Source of the DNA: Natrinema sp031626495
GTDB taxonomy: Archaea; Halobacteriota; Halobacteria; Halobacteriales; Natrialbaceae
Assembly: GCF_031626495.1 (NCBI RefSeq)
Contig: NZ_JAMQOJ010000001.1
Span: 620,001 to 684,000, forward strand
Length of the DNA: 64,000 nucleotides
Direction: 5' to 3'
Positions 1 through 7,450 of this stretch are shown here, in pieces. The notes beneath the pieces were generated by a model. That model did no database searches, was not told where the DNA came from, and worked only from the letters and a program-made list of their open reading frames with translations. Both the position numbers and the translations under genes were made by a program. How positions within the stretch are numbered: the first letter of the stretch is position 1; the number at the start of each line of letters is the position of its first letter.

Positions 1-282
1 GTCTTCCGGGAATCCTTCGAGAACGGCTCGTTCGGACGTAACTCCGGCCTCATCGGTCGTTTGCTCGGCCTGATTGAGCGCCTCTTCCGCTTCCTCATCG
101 AGCGCTTCGGTGAGGTCGTCCGCGATGTCGCCAACGGCGGACGCGGACATTTCCGCCTCAACATCCACGACGTGCAGGAGATGCACCTTGGCGTCCATAC
201 TCGACGCGATTTCCATCCCGTGTTCCAGCGCTCTTACACTCGCATCGGAGCCATCCGTCGGGACAAGGATGTCGCGGTACAC
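1..282 (-). CDS. Universal stress protein A (UspA) family, C-terminus cut by window edge
   Basis: Reading the minus strand from a GTG at 282 gives MYRDILVPTDGSDAS followed by an alternating hydrophobic strand (KVHLLHVVDV) and an acidic helical segment. This is the N-terminal half of a UspA-fold protein. The P-T-D-G-S stretch is the first ATP/phosphate loop region typical of the family. UspA proteins are cytoplasmic nucleotide-binding stress proteins of about 140 residues. Here 94 codons are visible and the frame is open to the window edge. It is read away from the CBS membrane-protein genes that follow. A second UspA gene with two tandem domains lies at 50473-51345. Confidence 0.88.
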   Translation of the reverse strand, partial: MYRDILVPTDGSDASVRALEHGMEIASSMDAKVHLLHVVDVEAEMSASAVGDIADDLTEALDEEAEEALNQAEQTTDEAGVTSERAVLEGFPED

Positions 283-360
283 GTCGAGGTCCTATTGGCT
301 GAACGGCAAAAAGCGTGATCCCGAGTCAAATGGACCGAACGATGTCGTAATATTGGGAAC

Positions 361-474
361 GTGGCTCGTGACTCGCCGGAGCGAAACACGCTCGAGGAAA
401 GTCTCACCGTCCAGCGCGTATTCGAGGCCATCCATCACTCCTCCGAGACCGGACGGGCGGTCAAACTCGACTGA
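361..474 (+). pseudogene. Short remnant resembling the tail of a Gfo/Idh/MocA dehydrogenase
   Basis: A 37-codon frame from GTG at 361 ends in VFEAIHHSSETGRAVKLD. That pattern (a helix with E-A, then S-x-E-T-G-R, then a short beta strand) is how NAD-dependent Gfo/Idh/MocA sugar dehydrogenases usually end. Nothing of the Rossmann domain is present upstream, where the UspA gene begins on the other strand. I read it as the 3-prime stump of a deleted gene. It could also be a chance frame. Confidence 0.3.
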
Positions 475-551
475 ACGGCCCATACGGAAGCACTGTCAGT
501 TTGCCACCCGTGCTTTTTTGCTTCGGCGCCGTATCGATGGACCCATACTGA

Positions 552-1658
552 ATGCAAGCACCCGAAATCCTCCTTCGTCTCGTCGCGGGTGCCGCATTGA
601 TTCTCGCCAACGGGTTTTTCGTCACTATCGAGTTCGCGCTGACCCGCGCCCGACAGTATTCCGAAGCCGAATTCATGGAACCCGGTCTCGAACGCGCGTG
701 GGAGATGACCGAGGACCTCGAAATCTATCTCACCGGGTGTCAGGTCGGCATCACCGCCTGTAGCATCGGACTGGGTATCGTCGCCGAACCCGCGCTCGCA
801 GCGCTGTTCGAGCCGGTGTTCGGCGGGACGGTTCTCGCGTCGATCGGCGCTGCCGTGATCTTAGCGTACATCATCGTGAGCCTGGTGCACAAGGTCTACG
901 GCGAACAGGCCCCTACCTACCTCGGCGTCGAGCGATCGAAACAGGTCTGCCGCTACGGCGCGACGCCGCTGTACTGGTTCACGTGGGTCATTCGACCGAT
1001 TCTCCGCATCGGTGACTGGGTAGCGAAATGGACGCTTTCGCTGTTCGGCGTCGAGATGACCGGTGCGTGGCTCGAATCCGACGACGAGGACATCGAGGGG
1101 CGTGCGGACCTCCACCGACAGCTCGAGTCGATACTCGATGACGGCGAGGTTGCCGAAGAGCGTCGTCAGGAAGTGATGAACGCGTTGGTGGTCGAGGAAA
1201 TACCCGTCCGTGACAGCATGGTGCCGCGCGAGGAAATCGCCGCGCTCTCGACCGAGAACACCCCCGAGGAAAACCTCGCGGTCATCGAGGAGCGTCCACA
1301 TCTCCGCTTTCCGCTGGTCGGCGAGGACATCGACGATTTCCGAGGGGTCGTTTACCTCGCGGCGGTCACAAACCAGTTCGAGGCGTTCAAAAACGGCGAC
1401 ATCGACATCGAAGACCTCGCCGAGCCGCCGATGACGCTGCCGGCCGACGAGGAAATCAGCGACGCTATCGACCGCTTCCAGACGGAAAATCAGGAGCTCG
1501 CGCTCGTCACTGAGGAGGGACGGGTCGTCGGCCTGTTAACCTCGACGGACGCCTTCGAGGAAGTGATGGGCGAACTCGAGGACCCCATTGACGCCTACCA
1601 GCGCGAACAACGCGGGGACGACGCATCGGGATTAGACTCCCAGAGCGACCCGGCTTGA
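552..1658 (+). CDS. CNNM/DUF21-CBS membrane protein (hemolysin C / CorC-like), copy 1
   Basis: This is a 368-residue protein. Residues 1-150 form the DUF21/CNNM transmembrane domain, with hydrophobic helices at about 8-28, 60-80 and 95-115. Family signatures are GFFVTIEFALTRARQ and the LGVERSK linker. Residues about 210-345 form a CBS pair that normally senses adenine nucleotides (VPREEIAALSTENTPEENL, then GLLTSTDAFEEVMGEL). The family is linked to Mg2+/Co2+ or Na+ handling at the membrane. The C-terminal CorC_HlyC domain of longer relatives is missing. The next gene is a close paralogue with long stretches of identical DNA, so the pair arose by tandem duplication. Confidence 0.9.
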   Translation: MQAPEILLRLVAGAALILANGFFVTIEFALTRARQYSEAEFMEPGLERAWEMTEDLEIYLTGCQVGITACSIGLGIVAEPALAALFEPVFGGTVLASIGAAVILAYIIVSLVHKVYGEQAPTYLGVERSKQVCRYGATPLYWFTWVIRPILRIGDWVAKWTLSLFGVEMTGAWLESDDEDIEGRADLHRQLESILDDGEVAEERRQEVMNALVVEEIPVRDSMVPREEIAALSTENTPEENLAVIEERPHLRFPLVGEDIDDFRGVVYLAAVTNQFEAFKNGDIDIEDLAEPPMTLPADEEISDAIDRFQTENQELALVTEEGRVVGLLTSTDAFEEVMGELEDPIDAYQREQRGDDASGLDSQSDPA

Positions 1659-1747
1659 GACACCTCGTGAGGTCGGTATCCGTCGGAGCGCGAAGAATCG
1701 GTTTGCAGACAAGCCGTTTATCCGTGTTGCTACTCGTATAACTTGGT

Positions 1748-2851
1748 ATGCCGATGACCGCGCTCGAAGCCTCCATCAGGCTTATCGCCGGTCTATTACT
1801 CATTCTGGCCAACGCGTTTTTCGTCGCCATCGAGTTCGCGCTGACCCGCGCCCGACAGTATTCCGAAGCGGAGTTCGTGGAACCCGGAAGCACCGCTCTC
1901 GAGCGCGCGTGGGAGATGACTCAGAATTTAGAGATTTACCTGACCAGTTGCCAGATCGGGATTACGTTCTCGAGCATCGCGCTCGGGATCGTCGCCGAAC
2001 CCGCGCTCACGGCCATCTTCGAACCGCTGTTCGGTGGGACCGTTCTCGCATCGGTCGGCGCAGGGGCCATCCTCGCGTTTCTCATCGTCAACCTCGTCCA
2101 TCTCACCCACGGCGAGCAGACCCCTACCTATCTCGGCGTCGAGCGCTCGAAACTGGTCTCTCGGTACTGTGCGACGCCGCTGTACTGGTGGACGCGGGCC
2201 ATCTGGCCGGTCATCAAGTTTGGAGACGGGGCGGCGAAATGGACGCTTTCGCTGTTCGGCGTCGAGATGACCGGCGCGTGGCTCGAAACCGAAGCCGACG
2301 TCATGCAGGGGCGTGCGGGCCTCTACAAGCGCTTCGGCTCGACCCTCGAAGAGGGAGACCTCTCCGAGGAACGCCGGCAGGAGGTGATGAACGCGCTGGC
2401 CGTCGGCGACATCCCGGTCGAGGTGATCATGGTTCCGCGCGAGGAGATCGTCGCGCTCTCGACCGAGAACACCCCCGAGGAGAACCTCGCGTTCGTCGAG
2501 GAACACTCCCATTCTCGCTACCCCGTGGTCGGCGAGGACGTGGACGACTTCCGCGGCGTCGTCTATCTCCCGACGATCACGAACCATTTCGAGGAGCTCA
2601 TGAGCGGCGACGTCGGCATCGAAGATATCGCCGCGTCGCCGATGACGCTCCCGGCCACGGAGGAAATCAACGACGCCATCGACCGCTTCCAGACGGAAAA
2701 TCAGGAGCTCGCCCTCGTCACCGAGGGCGGCGAGATCGTTGGTCTCCTGACCGCGACGGACGCCTTCGAGGAGGTCATGGGCGACCTCGAAGACCCGATA
2801 GACGAGCGGGCCGGACGCGCGCGCCGCGGTGCGGACCCGACCGGGACCTGA
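1748..2851 (+). CDS. CNNM/DUF21-CBS membrane protein, copy 2
   Basis: This 367-residue paralogue of the preceding gene has the same architecture: a DUF21 membrane domain at about 1-150 and a CBS pair at about 210-345. Shared motifs include ANAFFVAIEFALTRARQ, LGVERSKL, FQTENQELALVTE and LLTATDAFEEVMGDLEDP. The copies differ mainly in the cytoplasmic linker (copy 2 has VMQGRAGLYKRFGSTLEEGD) and in the tails. The gap is 89 bp, so they may be co-transcribed or have separate promoters. Likely role is ion homeostasis at the cytoplasmic membrane; the substrate cannot be told from sequence. Confidence 0.9.
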   Translation: MPMTALEASIRLIAGLLLILANAFFVAIEFALTRARQYSEAEFVEPGSTALERAWEMTQNLEIYLTSCQIGITFSSIALGIVAEPALTAIFEPLFGGTVLASVGAGAILAFLIVNLVHLTHGEQTPTYLGVERSKLVSRYCATPLYWWTRAIWPVIKFGDGAAKWTLSLFGVEMTGAWLETEADVMQGRAGLYKRFGSTLEEGDLSEERRQEVMNALAVGDIPVEVIMVPREEIVALSTENTPEENLAFVEEHSHSRYPVVGEDVDDFRGVVYLPTITNHFEELMSGDVGIEDIAASPMTLPATEEINDAIDRFQTENQELALVTEGGEIVGLLTATDAFEEVMGDLEDPIDERAGRARRGADPTGT

Positions 2852-2922
2852 GACGACCCGGCGTCTTATTCGGGCGATCGTAGTGGGTTCTGTCCCGAGA
2901 TACCGCGAGAAATAGCGAACGA

Positions 2923-3789
2923 TCAGTCTGACACGGATTCGTCTCGCTCTCGGATCGGGTCGGAGTGTTCCCGATACGTCGCGAAGACGCGTTCGGCCCA
3001 CCCGCGGGCGATCGCGGAATCGGAGTCGACAAATACGCGCATTATGCCGGTTTGTTCGTCGTAACCCGCGACGCCGACTCGGTCGTCGAAGATGGCGAGG
3101 CCGTACGGAAGCGCCTCGCGCGTTCGAAGCGTTAGATGACCCGCATCGATGGCGTCACGGAGCCGATCGGGATGGGTCTCGAAGAGACTGTCGATGACCC
3201 CGGGCAAGTAGATGAGTTCCGCTTCGAGGCCGTCGAATAGTTGCCCTGACGTCTCCTCGAGTGCCGGCGGAAACATGTGGGTCGTGTTGAACCCGCGAAG
3301 GGTATCGCTCTCCCGTACCAACTGGAGAAATCGGGTGAAGGGTGCGTACGGGTCCTCGGGCGTCGTAGTGGTCACCGTCCCGTCCGCAAACGGTGCGACG
3401 ACGAACTCCTGGTGTGCTTCACAGATCGACTCGAGCAACGGTGCGAGCACCGTCGCCGCTCGTAGGTCTCGTTCGAGGTGGACGATCGCGTCGGCGTACA
3501 CCTGCCCCTTCCCGGTCAGCGTAAACCGGTTGTCGACGCGTTCTGCGAGGTCGTGATCCGCCAACCATCGCGTGAATCGATGGCTCGTCGCGCGGGAGAC
3601 GTCGAGTTGCGCTTCCAGGTCGTTCCGGTCGAGCGGTTCAGTCGCTAGCGCTTCCAGGACCTCACGATGACGGATGATGTCGATGAGTTCGTCCGTGGTC
3701 ATTCGCGAACTGAGTTCGTGTGCCGATATCGGATTCGAGTCCAACTCGAGGCTCGTCTCCAGGATTTCGTCGAGTATCGTATTTCCCAT
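2923..3789 (-). CDS. Winged-helix transcriptional regulator (haloarchaeal HTH plus sensor-like C-terminal domain)
   Basis: The N-terminal third (residues about 15-90) is a winged HTH: IIRHREVLEALATEPLDRND is the first helix pair and LDVSRATSHRFTRWLADHDL is the recognition helix and wing. The remaining about 180 residues look like the FilR1/TrmB-type C-terminal effector domain of archaeal regulators (for example GIMRVFVDSDSAIARGWAE). I start it at ATG 3789 (MGNTILDEIL); a start three codons upstream is possible. It is transcribed divergently from the MFS transporter at 3948, so it probably regulates that exporter, itself, or both. Inverted repeats lie in the shared promoter region. Confidence 0.85.
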   Translation of the reverse strand: MGNTILDEILETSLELDSNPISAHELSSRMTTDELIDIIRHREVLEALATEPLDRNDLEAQLDVSRATSHRFTRWLADHDLAERVDNRFTLTGKGQVYADAIVHLERDLRAATVLAPLLESICEAHQEFVVAPFADGTVTTTTPEDPYAPFTRFLQLVRESDTLRGFNTTHMFPPALEETSGQLFDGLEAELIYLPGVIDSLFETHPDRLRDAIDAGHLTLRTREALPYGLAIFDDRVGVAGYDEQTGIMRVFVDSDSAIARGWAERVFATYREHSDPIRERDESVSD

Positions 3790-3794
3790 TGAGA

Positions 3795-3863
3795 TCACAT
3801 GTGAGGGTGTCTACAGGAACAGAGGCGTCTCAAGTGCTTATTCCTGTCGCAGGTGTTGAGACG
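3795..3863. promoter_or_regulatory. Divergent promoter region with two inverted repeats, candidate operator
   Basis: Between the regulator and the MFS gene there is a perfect 10-bp palindrome TCACATGTGA (3795-3804) just upstream of the regulator start. There is also an inverted repeat with 8-bp arms, CGTCTCAA (3826-3833) and TTGAGACG (3856-3863), separated by 22 bp. Dyads in a divergent regulator/transporter promoter are plausible binding sites for the encoded winged-helix protein. This is inference; no footprint is implied. Confidence 0.4.
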
Positions 3864-3947
3864 ATCCGAGAGCGGTGATACTACAGTCGGAATTAGATAT
3901 CAACATCGATAAATGACTACACACGTGCTGGCCGCCTCTCTACGATC

Positions 3948-5195
3948 ATGGGACAGATAATCGAGACTGATTCACGGGCGACACCGACCGACGGACCGAC
4001 CGAAACCGTTCCGTGGCGTTCCCGAACGGTACAGATCGTGCTGATCAGCACGGCGCTCGCACCGCTCGGTGTGCCGCTCATCAGCCCCGCACTCCCGGTC
4101 TTCCGGGACGTGTTCGGAATCACCGACGCGGAGGCGAGTCTCCTGGTGAGCACCTACTTCCTCGTGGGAATCGTTCTGTCGCCGTTCATCGGCATCCTCG
4201 CCGATCGTATCGGACGGAAACGCGTGCTCGTCGCGGGGCTGCTGGCGTTCGGCGTACTGGGTGGCGCGATGGCGATCGCCCCGACGTTCGAAGCCCTGCT
4301 CGCGCTCCGCGTCGCGCAGGGGACCGCCGCCGCGGCGATCTTCATCACCACCGTCACGATCGTGGGTGACGAGTTCGACGGCGCGCAACGAAATGCGGTG
4401 TTAGGGGCGAACGTCGCCGTTCTCTCGGCGACCGCTGCCCTGTTTCCGGTACTCGGTGGGGCACTCGCGGGTATCGCGTGGAACGCGCCGTTTCTCGCGT
4501 ACCTCGCGGCGATCCCCATCGCCGTGTTCGCACAGGTGGCGTTGGACGAACCACACCGGGTCGCTGGCGGACGCGGGTTCACGTATCTCACGGACGCAGC
4601 CCGATCGATCGTCACGCCACCGCTTCTGGCGCTGTTCGCCGTCGCGTTCGTCACCGAGTTCCTGCTGTTCGGCGTGATCTTCACCGCGATGCCGTTCGTT
4701 CTCGCGACGGCGTTCGCGCCGGTCCTGATCGGGGTCGTGATTCTGGCGTCGGAAACGGCGTCGACGGTGGTCGCCGCCTCGAGCGGCCGACTGGCGCGTC
4801 ACCTCTCGAACGAGTGGACGATCGCGTTCGGATTCGCCTGCTACGCGGTCGGCTTCGCAGCCGCGTGGGCCGCGAGCGGATTGCTCACTACGGTGGGGGC
4901 GGTCGTGGTCATCGGCGTCGGCGTCGGTCTCCTGATGCCGGTCGTCGATGCCGCCGTGAGCGAGCGGGTCACCACCGAATACATGGCCGGCGCGATGAGC
5001 CTCCGGAACAGCACCACGTTCCTCGGGCGAACCACCGGCCCGATCGTGTTCGTCGGTCTGGCGGTCTCCGCCGGATTCGGGTACGAGTCGCTCCTGCTCG
5101 CCTCGAGTTTCGTCGCGATCGTGGCGACCGGCGTTGCCGTGGTCGCAGGACCCGTTCGTCTCGCCAGAAGGGGAGCTCATCCCACTTCGATGTGA
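3948..5195 (+). CDS. Major facilitator superfamily (MFS) efflux-type transporter
   Basis: This 415-residue protein has 12 predicted membrane segments. The MFS loop 2-3 signature GILADRIGRKRVLVAGLLAF (about residues 83-102) is clear. The first helix follows an acidic N-terminal tail (IVLISTALAPLGVPLISPAL). The layout fits a proton-driven drug or metabolite exporter of the DHA1 type. It is divergent from the HTH regulator at 2923-3789, a common arrangement for regulated efflux pumps. The substrate cannot be predicted. Confidence 0.9.
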   Translation: MGQIIETDSRATPTDGPTETVPWRSRTVQIVLISTALAPLGVPLISPALPVFRDVFGITDAEASLLVSTYFLVGIVLSPFIGILADRIGRKRVLVAGLLAFGVLGGAMAIAPTFEALLALRVAQGTAAAAIFITTVTIVGDEFDGAQRNAVLGANVAVLSATAALFPVLGGALAGIAWNAPFLAYLAAIPIAVFAQVALDEPHRVAGGRGFTYLTDAARSIVTPPLLALFAVAFVTEFLLFGVIFTAMPFVLATAFAPVLIGVVILASETASTVVAASSGRLARHLSNEWTIAFGFACYAVGFAAAWAASGLLTTVGAVVVIGVGVGLLMPVVDAAVSERVTTEYMAGAMSLRNSTTFLGRTTGPIVFVGLAVSAGFGYESLLLASSFVAIVATGVAVVAGPVRLARRGAHPTSM

Positions 5196-5329
5196 GGGAG
5201 CGATCGAGTCGAGGGAGCACTCGGAACCGCTCTCTCGACCGGCGATCGAGAACTGGGTCGATTTCTGTGTCTCTCGGTCACGTGATCATCTCCGTGACCT
5301 TCTCTCGTTTCGCCGAAGGGAAAACGTAG

Positions 5330-5551
5330 ATGTCTCAAGCGCCCCTATTTGGATCGATGTCAATGGATGACTTCGACCTAGAGGAACTGCTCGAGACGGG
5401 CGGTTCGCAACTGAAGACGAGTCTCCCCGGCGTGGTCGTGACGACGAAACTCGCCGACGCGGATGTGGACGAACTGGAAGCGGTTCACCGCCGGCAGTTG
5501 GAGTATGCGCTCGAGCACGCCGAAGAAGCGAAGGAAGCGACTCGAATGTAA
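5330..5551 (+). CDS. Small acidic hypothetical protein
   Basis: The frame encodes up to 73 residues. It may begin at ATG 5330 or at one of two internal ATGs (5357, 5363), giving a core MDDFDLEELLETGGSQLKTS and a helical tail (ELEAVHRRQLEYALEHAEEA). No membrane segment or metal-binding cluster is present. The acidic composition and GC-rich third positions fit a real haloarchaeal gene. I do not recognise the family. Confidence 0.55.
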   Translation: MSQAPLFGSMSMDDFDLEELLETGGSQLKTSLPGVVVTTKLADADVDELEAVHRRQLEYALEHAEEAKEATRM

Positions 5552-5892
5552 CTGTCTCCTGCTGCGGTTCGCCAAGACGTCTAGCGGGACGCCCGCGGAC
5601 GACGAGGAGACACCCGGTCTGCGCGTCAATCCGTTCGCTCTGACCGAATCTCTGCACGGAGTCTGGACTGCTATCTGCACCGTGGAAACGGTACTACTGG
5701 ATCTATTTCGAACGCGGTACCAGCAGGAGCGTTGGCGCTTCCCGAACCTCCTCGACGAACCGGAAAGCGCCACCGCCGACCGCGACCGAAAGCGCGACGA
5801 GCGCGCTGCCGCCAGGGTACATCGAAACGCCCTCGTCAGGAAAACGGTCGGGAGCCTGGGTCGCGGAGACCGTTCGAACACCGCACATTGTA
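5552..5892. other. 341-bp gap with weak coding-like traces on both strands
   Basis: No complete gene is evident. On the plus strand, about 5583-5765 reads like protein (ETPGLRVNPFALTESLHGVW, then LFRTRYQQERWRFPNLLD) but has no proper start. On the minus strand, 5703-5822 could encode a 39-residue hydrophobic peptide beginning MYPGGSALVALSVAVGGG. The two overlap, so at most one is real. The plus-strand trace may be a remnant of a larger gene I cannot identify. Confidence 0.3.
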
Positions 5893-6462
5893 GTGGTCGG
5901 CGAGCCAAGCGAACCCGTGGAGTACGAACTGCTCGGCTGGCCGCCAGACGGCCCGAAACTGCGGCTCGACCACGAACGGTTCAGCTACGCCGGCAAGTTC
6001 GTCATGACGAACACCGGGAAGGCGATCGCTCGAGCCGACGGCCAGCTCGTCGCGGCGGTCGCGTTCAACGAAGATCGCACCGACGACAGAACGCTCTGGC
6101 TGCGCTACGTGACCGTCGCCCGCGACCGGCGCGGCGAGGGGATCGGTCCCGACCTCTGCCGGCTAGTCCGCGACCGCGCGCTCGAGCGCGGCTACGACCG
6201 GCTCCGGATCGCCGTCAACAACCCGTACGCTTACGAGGCGCTCTACCGGAGCGGGTTCACCTACACCGGGGAGACGACGGGGATCGCGGAACTGATCCTC
6301 GAGCACCCCGCACCCACGGACGACCGAAGCTGGGACGATCGCGAGCGCTACCAGGCCGGCCTCGATCGGTTCCGCGATCGAGAGCTCTCCGACGGCGAGG
6401 AGGCGTTTCTCGAGTCACGACGCGACGGCGATCCGCCCGAGCTCGAGTCCAGCGACGAGTGA
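5893..6462 (+). CDS. GNAT-family N-acetyltransferase
   Basis: This 189-residue protein starts at GTG 5893. The GNAT acetyl-CoA site is visible as LRYVTVARDRRGEGIGPDLC (R-R-G-E-G-I-G matches the R/Q-x-x-G-x-G/A motif A). It is followed by ALERGYDRLRIAVNN (motif A helix and beta-5) and AYEALYRSGFTYTGET (motif B, Y-x-x-x-G-F). The C-terminal about 45 residues are a charged, probably disordered tail. It transfers an acetyl group to an amine or protein N-terminus; the acceptor is unknown. Confidence 0.88.
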   Translation: MVGEPSEPVEYELLGWPPDGPKLRLDHERFSYAGKFVMTNTGKAIARADGQLVAAVAFNEDRTDDRTLWLRYVTVARDRRGEGIGPDLCRLVRDRALERGYDRLRIAVNNPYAYEALYRSGFTYTGETTGIAELILEHPAPTDDRSWDDRERYQAGLDRFRDRELSDGEEAFLESRRDGDPPELESSDE

Positions 6463-6504
6463 GTCGGGGTGGCTGTAGTACGCCGTCCTGGGGGCGGGCG
6501 TACG

Positions 6505-6849
6505 CTACGGCCCGATCCCCTCGACGGGGACTTCCGTCTCGCAGTTCGGACACGATGCGTGTTCGTCGCCGCCGGTATAGGTCCAGGTCTTCCCGCACTC
6601 GTGGCAGGTCAGTTCGACCGTTTCCGGTTCATCCTCGGTGTCCGTTTCGAGCCCGCGAAGCCGCGAGACGACGGCCTCGAGGTCGTCGACCGTCGCGGTA
6701 TCGATCGGAACGCCGCGGTCGTGTTGGGCAGCCGAATCGTCGGGACTCGAGACGAGCCGGTACGCCGCCGACTCGCTCTCGGCCGCGTCGACGATCGCGT
6801 ACTGTCCCTCGCTGACGATCGGCTCTCGGTCGGTCGGTTGATCGGCCAT
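6505..6849 (-). CDS. Small zinc-ribbon protein
   Basis: I start this at ATG 6849 (MADQPTDREPIVSEGQYAIV), giving 114 residues; longer frames upstream lack coding character. The C-terminal zinc ribbon is clear: CHECGKTWTYTGGDEHASCPNC, two CxxC knuckles about 15 residues apart. The middle is an acidic helical region. It probably binds nucleic acid or acts as a partner subunit; no specific function is recognised. It is transcribed away from the Gly-rich protein at 6981. Confidence 0.75.
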   Translation of the reverse strand: MADQPTDREPIVSEGQYAIVDAAESESAAYRLVSSPDDSAAQHDRGVPIDTATVDDLEAVVSRLRGLETDTEDEPETVELTCHECGKTWTYTGGDEHASCPNCETEVPVEGIGP

Positions 6850-6980
6850 ATCCCCGGTACTGGAACTCCCCGCATCGGTCTTGTGCAAGCAGGGGCCACC
6901 GATCGGAGACGAGGGACCGAATCGCGGTGCACGTCCGAGACATGGCAACCCTTTTCCCCCGGGCTACGGAATCGGATTGT

Positions 6981-7367
6981 ATGACGGACGAAAACGAATC
7001 CCCTGACGGAGACGACGCAGGCGAGGGTAGCGAGGAGAAGTCCTTCCGCGAGCGAGTCGAGGAGATTCGCGAGAAGCGCGCCGAAGAGGGCGAGGGCGAA
7101 GGCGACGCCCCCGAGAGCCCGTTCGGCGGCGGTGGCGGCCCCGGCGGCCCGGGCGGCATGGGCGGTGGCAACCCGTTCGCCCAGATGATGGGCGGCATGA
7201 TGGGCGGTGGCCCCGGTGCCGGCCCCGGCGGTCCGGGCGGCCCCGGTGCTGGCGGTCAGGACGAAAGCAACGAGGAACTCGTCCGCGAGGTTCGACAACT
7301 CCGCGACGAGATGCGCGATCAGACCCGCGCGCTGAAGCGCATCGCCGACGCGCTCGAGGACCAGTAA
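6981..7367 (+). CDS. Haloarchaeal Gly/Met-rich low-complexity protein with C-terminal coiled coil
   Basis: Starting at ATG 6981 (MTDENESPDGDDAG) the protein has 128 residues. It has an acidic N-terminal part with a charged helix (SFRERVEEIREKRAEE), a central run of Gly, Pro and Met (repeated GGP and MMGG units, residues about 45-95), and a C-terminal heptad-like helix (LVREVRQLRDEMRDQTRALK). The layout suggests a disordered spacer ending in an oligomerising coil. Function is unknown. Divergent from the zinc-ribbon gene, it shares a 131-bp promoter region with it. Confidence 0.75.
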   Translation: MTDENESPDGDDAGEGSEEKSFRERVEEIREKRAEEGEGEGDAPESPFGGGGGPGGPGGMGGGNPFAQMMGGMMGGGPGAGPGGPGGPGAGGQDESNEELVREVRQLRDEMRDQTRALKRIADALEDQ

Positions 7368-7450
7368 CCACCCCGTACGATCGGTTTTCCGCGTCTCGAG
7401 TCATCGATCAGCGACGCCGATACCGATCGCGACGAGGTCATCGCTGGCGA

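Noticed and set aside
1909..3001. Long frames on both strands overlapping the second CNNM/CBS gene
   Set aside because: Arg-, Gly- and Asp-rich mirror frames typical of GC-rich haloarchaeal DNA; the 1748-2851 frame carries the clear membrane and CBS motifs.
5463..6815. 450-codon plus-strand frame overlapping the GNAT gene
   Set aside because: Apart from the short coding-like part described at 5552-5892, it is Arg-rich antisense/out-of-frame sequence over the GNAT gene, which has clear motifs.
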